The notes beneath the pieces are model-generated. The model saw only the letters and a program-made list of their open reading frames with translations. It did not search any database and was not told the DNA's origin. Source: a virus. Taken from it: DNA of 34,004 nucleotides. The translations under genes and the position numbers were made by a program. The stretch covers positions 1 through 34,004 of IMG/VR virus record IMGVR_UViG_3300010042_000198; one strand, given 5' to 3'. This document shows, piece after piece, positions 15,714 through 22,683 of the stretch; within the stretch, counting starts at the first letter, position 1, and every line of letters begins with the position of its first letter.

Positions 15714-16478
15714 ATGGAACACGAGCTTATCACCCTCGAAGAAATCGCCGACCTGCCAGACGATCCGCACGCGGCGTTCGTCGAGTTCGAGAAAATCTGT
15801 CGTCATAGGCTGCGAGAAGCGATCTCCACCCTCGACCACAACGAAAGTGGAAGCGATTTCTATCTCGAATACATGAGCCGAGTGCGCGCCGCAGCGGTGG
15901 AGTTCGAGATCGAGTTTTCCGAGTCGCTGAGCATCCCGCGCCCCAGCCAGTTTGAATACAGTGACTACCGGTCGTTCAGCCAACTCGTCGTCCAGGCCGT
16001 CACGCATATCCAGATCAAACGTGTCCGGCGTGAAAAGCTTGCGTCAGTCGAACTCGCTCCAGCCGACAAACTGAAGATCGAGCACCACATCGATCTCCTT
16101 CGGGCGCGGATCAACGAGTCCGACCTCGATGACGGGAAGCGCAAGTCCCTGAACAAGCGACTCGACGCCCTTCTGGCCGAACTCAAAGGAAAGCGGCTGG
16201 ATTTTGCCCGAGTGATGGTCGTGATCGCTTCAGCCGCTACGGCGATCAATCAATCGGAGGCGGCCATCATTAAGCTGCCCGAGGCGATCAACGCGGTAAT
16301 CGAGGTCATCGGTCTAGCGAAACGAGAGGAAGGGGATCGTCTACCGGCGCCCCCGCCTCAGAAGGCGATTGAGGACAAGCGTCAGCCCCCCAGCGCAAGG
16401 GCGGTCGAGGACCAGAGCAAGGCCAAGCTCGAGCACACGTCTTTCAGTGCTGACCTCGACGATGAGATTCCGTTCTAA
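15714..16478 (+). CDS. Unknown helical protein with an SSB-like acidic C-terminal tip
   Basis: The 254-residue protein is mostly helical: an acidic start (EHELITLEEIADLPDDP), a long helix-rich middle with coiled-coil character (KLKIEHHIDLLRARINE, KSLNKRLDALLAELKGKRLDF), then a hydrophobic alanine-rich helix (ARVMVVIASAATAINQSEAAIIKLPEAINAVIEVIGLAK), a proline-rich linker and the ending FSADLDDEIPF. That ending nearly copies the DDDIPF tip by which bacterial SSB recruits repair and replication enzymes; the rest of the protein is not SSB, and no OB fold is seen. The ATG at 15714 is chosen over an upstream reading that overlaps the preceding gene. Function is unknown; interaction with SSB-binding proteins is an inference. 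Confidence 0.75.
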   Translation: MEHELITLEEIADLPDDPHAAFVEFEKICRHRLREAISTLDHNESGSDFYLEYMSRVRAAAVEFEIEFSESLSIPRPSQFEYSDYRSFSQLVVQAVTHIQIKRVRREKLASVELAPADKLKIEHHIDLLRARINESDLDDGKRKSLNKRLDALLAELKGKRLDFARVMVVIASAATAINQSEAAIIKLPEAINAVIEVIGLAKREEGDRLPAPPPQKAIEDKRQPPSARAVEDQSKAKLEHTSFSADLDDEIPF

Positions 16479-16514
16479 CCCGCAACTGCTTGTTGTGGAG
16501 GCGCGGCGATCGGC

Positions 16515-16551
16515 CCTTATAGTGGCGGCGTTGTAGGCCTGGGGGCAGGAA
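16515..16551 (+). promoter_or_regulatory. Leader shared with the gene at 18072
   Basis: The bases before the ATG at 16552 contain CTTATAGTGGCGGCG and then GGCCTGGGGGCAGGA. The region before the ATG at 18072 has CGCTATGGTGTTGGCG and GGCCTGGGGGCGGGA at the same distances. TTATAG or CTATGG could be -10 boxes, and GGGGGCRGGA probably supplies the ribosome site. Common regulation of the two secreted-protein genes is likely. Confidence 0.55.
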
Positions 16552-17037
16552 ATGCGATCGAGACTAGTCGTTCTGACGGCGGTGCTGGCCTTGTGCGCCA
16601 CCACCGCGAACGCAGAGCCTAAGGGCCGATGGTGGTCCGGCTGGGGGCAGGGCGTCACCGAGTATGGGTTCAACGACGGGATGGGCAGCGAAATCTATAT
16701 CGCGTGCACTGATAGCCCGACCCCCAACGACAAGAACGCGACCAGCATCCGGGTCTCGGTCAAAGGCGTCGATCCGGCGCCTGGATCAGAGGTCGTTTTC
16801 ATCGTCGGTCAAGACAGCTTTTCGTTCGTCTACGACCGTAAGGACAATCTGATCGCCACGGCGTCCCACGTCGATGCATCGAACTTCTACGCCCTCTGGG
16901 AAGCGATCATCGGCGGCTCGTCGCTCAACTTGATGATCACCGACCGGATCGGCAACAAGCACATGAAGACGTTCCCGTTGAAAGGCAGCGCGAAGGCTCT
17001 GGGATCGGAAGCGTGCAAAACCGATTTCGCCCGATGA
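16552..17037 (+). CDS. Secreted protein of unknown function
   Basis: The 161-residue precursor has a signal peptide (MRSRLVVLTAVLALCATTANA, cleavage near residue 21). The mature part carries WWSGWGQGVTEYGF, then a beta-rich stretch with two cysteines (YIACTDSPTP and SEACKTDF near the C terminus) that could form a disulphide in the periplasm. TFPLKGSAKAL precedes the last cysteine. I do not recognise the family with certainty; the pattern recalls small periplasmic proteins that sense or inhibit. It overlaps the following lipoprotein gene (ATGA), forming a two-gene unit. Confidence 0.75.
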   Translation: MRSRLVVLTAVLALCATTANAEPKGRWWSGWGQGVTEYGFNDGMGSEIYIACTDSPTPNDKNATSIRVSVKGVDPAPGSEVVFIVGQDSFSFVYDRKDNLIATASHVDASNFYALWEAIIGGSSLNLMITDRIGNKHMKTFPLKGSAKALGSEACKTDFAR

Positions 17038-17369
17038 GACTGGTGATCTGCGCGGTCATCCTCGCGTCCTTGCTGGGGTGTTCGCGGAAGTCGAGCGAGT
17101 GGACGGCGTTCGTGTATCCAGACCGCGAGGAAATCCCCAACGCTGAAGACGTCCAGAACTACACGATCGGGACCTATCCGAGTTTCGAGCTATGCCAGAA
17201 AGCTGCGATCGAGCGGGTTCGTTTTCTCAACGAACAATCCGAAGAGATCGCCGCCTACGCCGAAGACGGCGAGGGGATTGCCACAGAGGCGGATTATCAA
17301 TGTGGTCAGGGATGCAGGCCACGTGACGACGTGGGTGGTTTTCTAGTGTGTAAAAGCACAAAGAAATAA
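17034..17369 (+). CDS. Small lipoprotein of unknown function
   Basis: The 111-residue precursor starts MRLVICAVILASLLGCSRKSS, a lipoprotein signal with lipobox LLGC (lipidated cysteine at residue 16). The mature part is acidic and has four later cysteines (SFELCQK, DYQCGQGCRP, FLVCKS), consistent with two disulphides in the periplasm. The start at 17034 overlaps the stop of the upstream secreted protein gene; a reading from 17013 would misplace the lipobox. Role unknown, but the coupling suggests it works with its neighbour at the envelope. Confidence 0.75.
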   Translation: MRLVICAVILASLLGCSRKSSEWTAFVYPDREEIPNAEDVQNYTIGTYPSFELCQKAAIERVRFLNEQSEEIAAYAEDGEGIATEADYQCGQGCRPRDDVGGFLVCKSTKK

Positions 17370-18033
17370 CAACGGTGAATTCAAGAATGAACTCTAAGGC
17401 TAATTGACTTAACCAGAGCCGTAGAGATAGAAGAACAAGCGCGCCTAGTCGCGAGCGACAAGCGGCCCCATCTCCGGAGTTTGGACCCCCGGCGGGTGCA
17501 CACCTTGTTCGAGCAATGCCTCCCTTGTGGAAGGGGAAGCACTAGAGGGGCGTTTTGCTTGGAGGCGGCGCCCCTCATGACCCCCTTCATCAAGGCGTCC
17601 GCCGTTCGGGTCAACCCGCAAAACAGTCCGCGCACAAGAAAAGTCAGGTCCGGGCCGCGTTTTCGCGCCTCATTCCCCGTTTTTGGGAAGTGTCTAGGGC
17701 CAGACAGGTGGTCGGCGTTCGCAAGTTGTGAACGAAATGTCGCCCGGATACGTGCACGGGTATAGACGTTGCTGATATCACGTACTGAAAGTTCGGCTGA
17801 TATCACGTTGGATTTAAAGCTAAGCTATGTTGGTCGTTAGCGGTTAATCGTAGTGAAGGTGTACGGCTAGTTTGAAGTTAGTGGCGAAGCTAACTGTGGC
17901 GTTCCCGGCGTACTCGTTGCGGTCGATGTAGTGATCGTACTCGGTCTGGCGTCACGTACTCGTCGGATGGTCGTTGCGTTGATCGCAGTCGGCGGCGCCC
18001 ACACCGAGGGCTACCCGTCACGAAGAATACGCC
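17370..18033. other. Gene-free region with hairpins and a paired direct repeat
   Basis: No convincing gene is seen in these 660 bases; open frames on both strands lack family features and start sites. Features are a possible hairpin GAGGGGC/GCCCCTC (about 17536-17577), a small hairpin TTCCC/GGGAA near 17675, and a pair of GCTGATATCACGT repeats (17771-17808). The stretch from about 17810 to 17930 is less GC-rich than its surroundings. Confidence 0.6.
17771..17808. promoter_or_regulatory. Two copies of a 13-bp direct repeat, candidate operator
   Basis: GCTGATATCACGT occurs at 17771-17783 and again at 17796-17808, start to start 25 bp apart. Each contains the palindrome TGATATCA. Paired sites a little over two helical turns apart upstream of a gene (the next starts at 18072) are typical of a dimeric repressor, but the regulator is not known. 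Confidence 0.5.
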
Positions 18034-18071
18034 GCTATGGTGTTGGCGACGATGTCGGCCTGGGGGCGGGA
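18034..18071 (+). promoter_or_regulatory. Leader shared with the gene at 16552
   Basis: CGCTATGGTGTTGGCG and GGCCTGGGGGCGGGA stand immediately before the ATG, matching the leader at 16515-16551 in order and spacing. The G-rich tract ends in GGGA next to the ATG and likely serves for ribosome binding. Confidence 0.55.
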
Positions 18072-18557
18072 ATGAACGTGCGATTGATCGGAATGGCGGC
18101 GTTCGCGTCGGCTCTGGGTGGGGCCACGATGGCCCAGGCCACCGAATATTACCTCAGCAACGGAAGTGCCGAGTCGATCACGGGTGTCGATCTTACGCGG
18201 ATGACCACGGACGCGATTTCCAAGACGGCCTGGGTGACGGTCATTTACGCGAAGCCTCAGGACGTCGGCGGCAAGCGATACTCGTGGACTATGGCCAGGA
18301 TCAGCGTGAACTGCGGTCGCCAGACGTTCCAGATCGGCAAATCGATCTTCTACGATTCCGAGGGCAATAGCATCGGCGACGTAGACCAGACCGCGACATG
18401 GTCGGACATCGTTCCCGACACCCTCGCGGATACGGTCGGGACGGTTCTGTGCAAACCGGAGACCCGTCAGGAACACCTTGGGTTCGAGGGCTCGGGCGAC
18501 GAGTTCCGCGAGTACGCTCGCCGTTTGATGGCGGCCATTGCGGCCAAGGAAAAGTAA
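18072..18557 (+). CDS. Secreted protein resembling the surface-adhesin protein E family
   Basis: The 161-residue precursor has a signal peptide (MNVRLIGMAAFASALGG, cleavage after TMAQA near residue 23). The mature part has the pattern of the Adhesin_E type: TAWVTVIYAKPQDVGGKRYSWTMARISVNC, then RQTFQIGKSIFYDSEGNSI, WSDIVPDTLADTVGTVLCKP, with two cysteines that may pair. In Haemophilus protein E binds host factors, but most bacterial relatives are periplasmic or surface proteins of unknown role; the assignment here rests on pattern only. The start at 18072 follows GGGGGCGGGA and gives a clean signal peptide. It shares its leader with the secreted protein gene at 16552. Confidence 0.65.
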   Translation: MNVRLIGMAAFASALGGATMAQATEYYLSNGSAESITGVDLTRMTTDAISKTAWVTVIYAKPQDVGGKRYSWTMARISVNCGRQTFQIGKSIFYDSEGNSIGDVDQTATWSDIVPDTLADTVGTVLCKPETRQEHLGFEGSGDEFREYARRLMAAIAAKEK

Positions 18558-18699
18558 TCCGCTCCATCGTTGGCGGCCCGGACTGGGCAGCACTTTCCGG
18601 CGCGAGCAAGTCGGAGGTCTGAACGGCCCGATTCAAGTTGACGCCCGTCACCTTGACCCCTCGACCCTCTAGGCACGATGGGCCGGGGATCGACCGGCG

Positions 18700-19230
18700 A
18701 TGGCCAAGGCGATCGAGCTATGCCGGTTAACCGGCGCCAAGCTGCTGATCGCTCGCCTCGATCGGCTCAGCCGGGACGTCCACTTCCTCAGCGGCCTGGA
18801 GAAGCAGGGCATCGACTTTGTCGCCTGCGATATGCCGACCGCCAATCGGTTCACCGTCCACATCATGGCAGCGGTGGCCCAGCAGGAACGTGAAGCCACG
18901 AGCGCGCGCACCAAGGCCGCCCTGGGATCGATCAAGGATCGGCTGGATCGTGGGGAGACCTACACGTCGAAGGCTGGTCGGACCGTGGTCCGCCTCGGCA
19001 ATCCCAATGGTATGAAACACTCTCGTCCCGATCTTGGCGTCCAGGCGATCAAGGCCAAGGCGGATGAATTCGCCGCCCGCGTCGGCCCCACCATCCAGAC
19101 GCTCCGCGATGGTGAACTCACGCTCGACCAGATTGCCGGGCGCCTCAACTCCATGAAGGTGCCCACGGCCCGTGGAAGCACTTGGACGCCCACTGCGGTG
19201 AAGAGAGTCCTCGACCGCATTAAGGCCTGA
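18700..19230 (+). pseudogene. Serine resolvase/invertase, N-terminally truncated
   Basis: The 176 residues begin in the middle of the resolvase catalytic domain: MAKAIELCRLTGAKLLIARLDRLSRDVHFLSGLEKQGIDFVACDM. They continue through AVAQQEREATSARTKAAL and a C-terminal helix-turn-helix region (LTLDQIAGRLNSMKVPTARGSTWTPTAVKRVLDRI). The first part with the nucleophile serine (YxRxS) is missing; the frame upstream, which reads DRPAMAK into the gene, is closed by TAG at 18670-18672. A shortened protein could still bind DNA but cannot recombine. It is related to the intact gene at 20191, which suggests loss after duplication or two acquisitions. Confidence 0.85.
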
Positions 19231-19518
19231 CTCTCGCCCACGCTCATTGAGGGGCGTCACAGAGGGTGTCCAAGGGCCTCGAGGGGGTGCCGGGGGAGGG
19301 GGTCGAGCCCTGGGCCGAAACCTCGAACTCAGCGGTGCAAGCGGCCCAGATTTTCGTTTTCAAGCGCAGGGCTACCGAACACGCCCCGTCCAAAGTCATT
19401 TTTAGCCGTAGGACCGGATGGTGCCTCGGCACGACGCGTTCGATGGTCCTTTTATCGAATACGTCGTGACGACGGTATTATAGGCCCCAACCGCTTCGAT
19501 AAGGCCCGCTGAAGGCAG
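19231..19518. other. Gene-free spacer
   Basis: No gene is evident. The first half is G-rich (GGGGGAGGGGG around 19290); the second half ends with GACGGTATTATAGGCCCC upstream of the ATG at 19519, where TATTATA could be a -10 box. Confidence 0.5.
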
Positions 19519-19764
19519 ATGACCTACGTCCCCACCAACCAGTTCGAGTTTTTCGAGAAGGTCGGTCCCGACTTCGTGGAGAAGGCCGTGGTCAACGGCG
19601 AACTCAAGGGCAAGACGCTGGCCGGAGCCAAGACGTGGCTCGAACGCCAGACCAAGAAGGCTGAAACGGCAGACCGGCGGCGCGGCTTGTGGTTGACCCT
19701 TATTGGGGTGCTGGTGGCTTTCTCGATAGGGCTGGCCACGTTGGTTTGGAGGGGCGGACTGTGA
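19519..19764 (+). CDS. Small tail-anchored membrane protein, paralogue of the gene at 15475
   Basis: The 81-residue protein starts MTYVPTNQFEFFEKVGPDFV, has NGELKGKTLAGAKTWLERQ, a basic stretch and one C-terminal membrane segment (about residues 57-78). The likeness to the 74-residue protein at 15475 covers the N-terminal domain and the position of the anchor. The GTGA overlap with the next gene implies joint translation. No known family comes to mind; the repeated occurrence in one element suggests a useful membrane-bound role such as partner of the adjacent helical protein. Confidence 0.75.
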   Translation: MTYVPTNQFEFFEKVGPDFVEKAVVNGELKGKTLAGAKTWLERQTKKAETADRRRGLWLTLIGVLVAFSIGLATLVWRGGL

Positions 19765-20093
19765 CGAAGTTTGACGAGCAAATGCTCCAACTTTTCGAGC
19801 CGATGTCGGATGAAGAGCTTCTCGCCGGTGTTTCCAATCCCGGCTGGAGTTCGATGAAAAAGGATATCGCGCGGGCCGTCATCAATGAGCGCGCCGAGGC
19901 ACGCGCGGCTGTTCGGGCAAATCAAGCGATGGCTGAAGCCGCCCTTGCCGAGCGCAGTGTCCAGGCTGCGGAGAAGCAGGCGACCTACGCAAAGCGGGCC
20001 TACCAACGCTCCAACGTTGCGATCGGGGTTTCCATCGTTGCGATAATCCTTACAGCGCTTCTCGCGGTTCTCGATTTTATCTCAAAGCCCTAG
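19761..20093 (+). CDS. Small coiled-coil protein with a C-terminal membrane anchor
   Basis: The 110-residue protein starts TKFDEQMLQLFEPMSDEELL and has GWSSMKKDIARAVINE. A long helix follows (about residues 45-80, alanine-rich with E, R and Q in heptad order), and it ends in a membrane segment (about 87-106, NVAIGVSIVAIILTALLAVL). The GTG at 19761 overlaps the upstream stop and follows GGAGGGGCG, which supports it. With the preceding tail-anchored protein it forms a two-gene unit that probably acts at the inner membrane. Function not recognised. Confidence 0.75.
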   Translation: MTKFDEQMLQLFEPMSDEELLAGVSNPGWSSMKKDIARAVINERAEARAAVRANQAMAEAALAERSVQAAEKQATYAKRAYQRSNVAIGVSIVAIILTALLAVLDFISKP

Positions 20094-20190
20094 GCCGAGC
20101 GGGATATCGGAGGCGACCGAGGTTTCAAGGTGACGCGCCGCAACACAAACGCATTGCATATGAGATGCAGATTTTGTATGAATAGCCTCA

Positions 20191-20895
20191 ATGAACGTAG
20201 AGGCAAATCCGAGACCTAAGCGTCGAGCCGTCGCGCTCTACCGTGTTTCCACCAATAGGCAGGGGATCAGCGGCCTTGGCCTTGAAGCTCAGCGCGAGGC
20301 GGTCCTCCAGCATTTGAACGATGACTGGCTCCTGATCGAGGAGATCACCGAGGTGACTTCTGGGCGAAGCATTGTTCGCCCTGGCCTGGAGCGCGCGGTC
20401 GCTATCTGCCGCGCCCAGAACGCTGTCTTGGTGATCAGCAAGCTGTGCCGCCTCTCCCGAGACCCGCATCTTCTGTTCGGTCTTCAGAGGTCTGGTGTGG
20501 AGTTCATGGCGGTCGATCTCCCTTCCGCCACCCCCTTCACCGTTGGCATTCTTGCCCTGGTCGCGCAGGAAGAAGCGCGGCTGGCTGGCGAGCGTACCCG
20601 GCAAGCCTTGGCCGCGCGCCGTGCACGGGGCCTCGCGCTGGGCAGATGCAATCCGTCCATCGGCGAGCATGCCCTCGAAGGTGCCGCCGCCAGTGCGGCG
20701 GTTCGAACGGCGCGTGCCCGACAGCGGGCGGATGCGCTCAAACCGGTAGTGGAGTCGCTGAGGTCGGAGGGAGCGAAATCCCTCTCCGAAATTGCCCACG
20801 GCCTGAATGATCGCGGCCTCCGCGCCCCGCGCGGCGGCGCGTGGCGGTCCCAATCAGTTCGCGACCTGCTTCTACAGTTCGAGAGGGCTCCGTGA
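20191..20895 (+). CDS. Small serine recombinase (resolvase family) with an altered active-site motif
   Basis: The 234-residue protein has the resolvase catalytic domain: AVALYRVSTNRQGISGLGLEAQREAV with nucleophile serine in YRVST (about Ser-20), TSGRSIVRPGLERAVAICR, and the helix LVISKLCRLSRDPHLL. The C-terminal part has a helix-turn-helix (LSEIAHGLNDRGLRAPRGGAWRSQSVRDLL). In the usual motif LDRLSR the aspartate contributes to the active site; here it is cysteine (LCRLSR), while both arginines are kept. Activity may thus be lowered. The stop overlaps the start of the RHH gene (GTGA). It may resolve multimers or invert DNA, or be a relic of an older element. Confidence 0.9.
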   Translation: MNVEANPRPKRRAVALYRVSTNRQGISGLGLEAQREAVLQHLNDDWLLIEEITEVTSGRSIVRPGLERAVAICRAQNAVLVISKLCRLSRDPHLLFGLQRSGVEFMAVDLPSATPFTVGILALVAQEEARLAGERTRQALAARRARGLALGRCNPSIGEHALEGAAASAAVRTARARQRADALKPVVESLRSEGAKSLSEIAHGLNDRGLRAPRGGAWRSQSVRDLLLQFERAP

Positions 20896-21125
20896 AGAAA
20901 TCCATCCCATTGAATATGCGCTTGGAACCGAGTTTGTCGGAGGCCCTCGATGCCAGGGCCGCAGAAGAAGGAATGGATCGCAGCAGCGTCGTTCGTGCGG
21001 CGCTTAAGAGCTTCCTGGCCGCCCCAAGCTTGACGGTGGAGCAGCGGCTCAACACCGTTGAGCGGGCCGTTGCTGAAATCAACAGACGGTTGGACGCCAC
21101 CGGCGACGGGCGATCACCTAACTAG
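20892..21125 (+). CDS. Ribbon-helix-helix (CopG-like) DNA-binding protein
   Basis: The 77-residue protein has the short RHH pattern: a beta-strand with alternating residues (KSIPLNMRLEPSLSEALDARA), a first helix, the turn AEEGMDRSS, and a second helix VVRAALKSFL. A C-terminal tail with a probable coiled coil (LTVEQRLNTVERAVAEINRRL) follows. RHH dimers bind short operators and commonly regulate their own operon. Overlap with the recombinase stop means the two are co-translated, so it may repress the recombinase or assist it as an accessory protein. Confidence 0.8.
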   Translation: MKKSIPLNMRLEPSLSEALDARAAEEGMDRSSVVRAALKSFLAAPSLTVEQRLNTVERAVAEINRRLDATGDGRSPN

Positions 21126-21179
21126 CGACCCTAACCCTGGAATCCCTATGACTGATCGCAGCATGCCAAACACCCTAGC

Positions 21180-21233
21180 GACTGCCCCGCTCCCATCGGG
21201 GTGGCGGATTGATCGCCGCCTCTTAGGAGGCAA
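21180..21233 (+). promoter_or_regulatory. Hairpin and strong ribosome site before the gene at 21236
   Basis: A hairpin CCCCG(CTCCCAT)CGGGG lies at about 21186-21202. Shortly before the ATG stands TTAGGAGG, one of the strongest ribosome binding sites in the window, 5 bases from the start codon. The hairpin may end transcription from the recombinase-RHH unit. Confidence 0.55.
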
Positions 21234-21235
21234 TC

Positions 21236-22339
21236 ATGGACAACAACACGCTACGATCTGACGTTCTGCGAGCGCGAAATCAGCCCAACCGATTGAGGGC
21301 GCTGACTGGCTGGCCGCTGGAGGCAGCGCTCGTTCTCGATGAGGCCGCCGGGGGTGGTTTTTTGCGCGCGTCGTGCAGTGCCGGTCAGCAATGGCGTCAA
21401 GCGTTTGCCGCCGCGCTGGCGGGCGGCCTGCTCAATCATCCCGATCTGTTCCTGCGGCGCACGCTGGGTTCTGATCCCGGCGGTCAGTCGTGGTCGTCGC
21501 TCGCCTGTGAGGTCGCTGCCCTGCTGCCGTTGATGCGCCCGCGTGAAATCGTGGAGGCGGGCCTAGGGACCTGTCCCGATGGCTACTTGGGCGCCCTCGG
21601 GAAGCTCGGCGTCGAGCCGATGTCGGCGGACGCCTACGTCCGGTTATTGGACCTGTTCACCTCCTCGAATCCTGAAGTGAAGAAACGCAGCCGCGTCGTC
21701 CGGGAGCTTCCTGCGCTGAGCGAATCTCAACTCGCGGCCATCGAGGTACTGGACGCGGCGCTTCTCCACCCTGCCGTTGCGAGATTCACTCGGACTTCGC
21801 CCCAGGCGGAAGCGCTCAATAGCGCTTTGACCCTCATTCGGAGTTGCTGCTCGTCCGCGACCTACGAGGCGGTTCAGCAATCCTTGTCGGTCTTCGGCAC
21901 CAGTGGACAACCGCGCTGGGTGCGGAACTGGTTGGCCAAGGCTGACATCGGATCGGTTGCCCTCCAAATCGATGATCCCGAGATCGAGGTGGTTCACCCT
22001 GGCAACGCCGGACGTGTCGCCAAGAGCTACAGCAACTGCTTGGGGGCGATGGCGACCAAGCTGCTCGTCGGCACTTGGGCTGCTGTTGTTTATCGGCCTG
22101 CGGAGTTGATCTTGACGTTCAGCAAGTTGGCTGATGATCGTTGGGTGATGACCGGGGTCTACGCTCGGGCGAACGCCACGGTGTCGGCGGAATCGCGCGA
22201 GCGCGCGCGTCTCAAGGTTCGCCAATTGGGACCCAGGTTTATCTTGGCCGCCGAAACGCCTGTTGAGCTTCAAGGCGTTGCGGGGATGATAGACCCGTTC
22301 GGGTTCGACCAGGACTTGGATGACCTGCCGTGGCCGTGA
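21236..22339 (+). CDS. Unknown 367-residue protein (possible PcfJ-like segment)
   Basis: I do not recognise this gene with confidence. The first two thirds are helical with many leucines and alanines. A later part, GNAGRVAKSYSNCLGAMATKLLVGTWAAVVYRP and ELILTFSKLADDRWVMTGVYARANATVSAE (about residues 255-320), recalls the PcfJ-type domain of some mobile elements, where a polar residue-cysteine pair precedes a small-residue strand; this is a weak likeness. The C terminus is acidic and ends DQDLDDLPWP. There is no signal peptide or membrane span. The strong ribosome site suggests good expression. It ends 3 bases from a convergent XRE regulator gene. Confidence 0.6.
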   Translation: MDNNTLRSDVLRARNQPNRLRALTGWPLEAALVLDEAAGGGFLRASCSAGQQWRQAFAAALAGGLLNHPDLFLRRTLGSDPGGQSWSSLACEVAALLPLMRPREIVEAGLGTCPDGYLGALGKLGVEPMSADAYVRLLDLFTSSNPEVKKRSRVVRELPALSESQLAAIEVLDAALLHPAVARFTRTSPQAEALNSALTLIRSCCSSATYEAVQQSLSVFGTSGQPRWVRNWLAKADIGSVALQIDDPEIEVVHPGNAGRVAKSYSNCLGAMATKLLVGTWAAVVYRPAELILTFSKLADDRWVMTGVYARANATVSAESRERARLKVRQLGPRFILAAETPVELQGVAGMIDPFGFDQDLDDLPWP

Positions 22340-22341
22340 TC

Positions 22342-22614
22342 CTAGATATCAAAGGAATCGGGAAGCCCGCGTTCGACCGGCGCCAGTAATTCGCCGATTG
22401 AAATCCCGAGGACCTGGGCAATCCGAAGCGCTTCCAGCACGCTGATATTTCGCTCGCCACGCTCGATCTTCGCGATGAGTGAGGGCGGGCGCGCGATAGC
22501 GGCGGAGACATCCCTCTGAGTCATTCCTGCTCGGTTCCTGGCCTCGACCAAAGCGCTGACAATGGCGCGATGTACGGGTGAGGAAGCGAACGGCGGCGGT
22601 CGCCGGTTGGGCAA
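22342..22614 (-). CDS. XRE-family helix-turn-helix regulator
   Basis: The 90-residue protein carries a Cro/CI-type HTH from about residue 17 to 76: IVSALVEARNRAGMTQRDVSAAIARPPSLIAKIERGERNISVLEALRIAQVLGISIGELL. The Q-R-D-V and S-L-I-A-K-I-E-R-G-E-R signatures are standard. The start is a TTG at 22614; no better ATG is present before the domain. The gene lies back to back with the membrane protein gene at 22684, and the 69 bases between them must hold both promoters, so it probably controls itself and that neighbour. It may also act on other element genes. Confidence 0.85.
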   Translation of the reverse strand: MPNRRPPPFASSPVHRAIVSALVEARNRAGMTQRDVSAAIARPPSLIAKIERGERNISVLEALRIAQVLGISIGELLAPVERGLPDSFDI

Positions 22615-22683
22615 TTGGAAGGCGCTCCGATCTGGGACGCTTCCACATTTGAACCCGTTCTTCTATGCTACCACAGTGGGAGC

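Noticed and set aside
17381-17806. Minus-strand frame of 141 codons
   Set aside because: Composition is arginine- and serine-rich without family motifs, no ribosome site, and it overlaps the paired direct repeats; likely chance.
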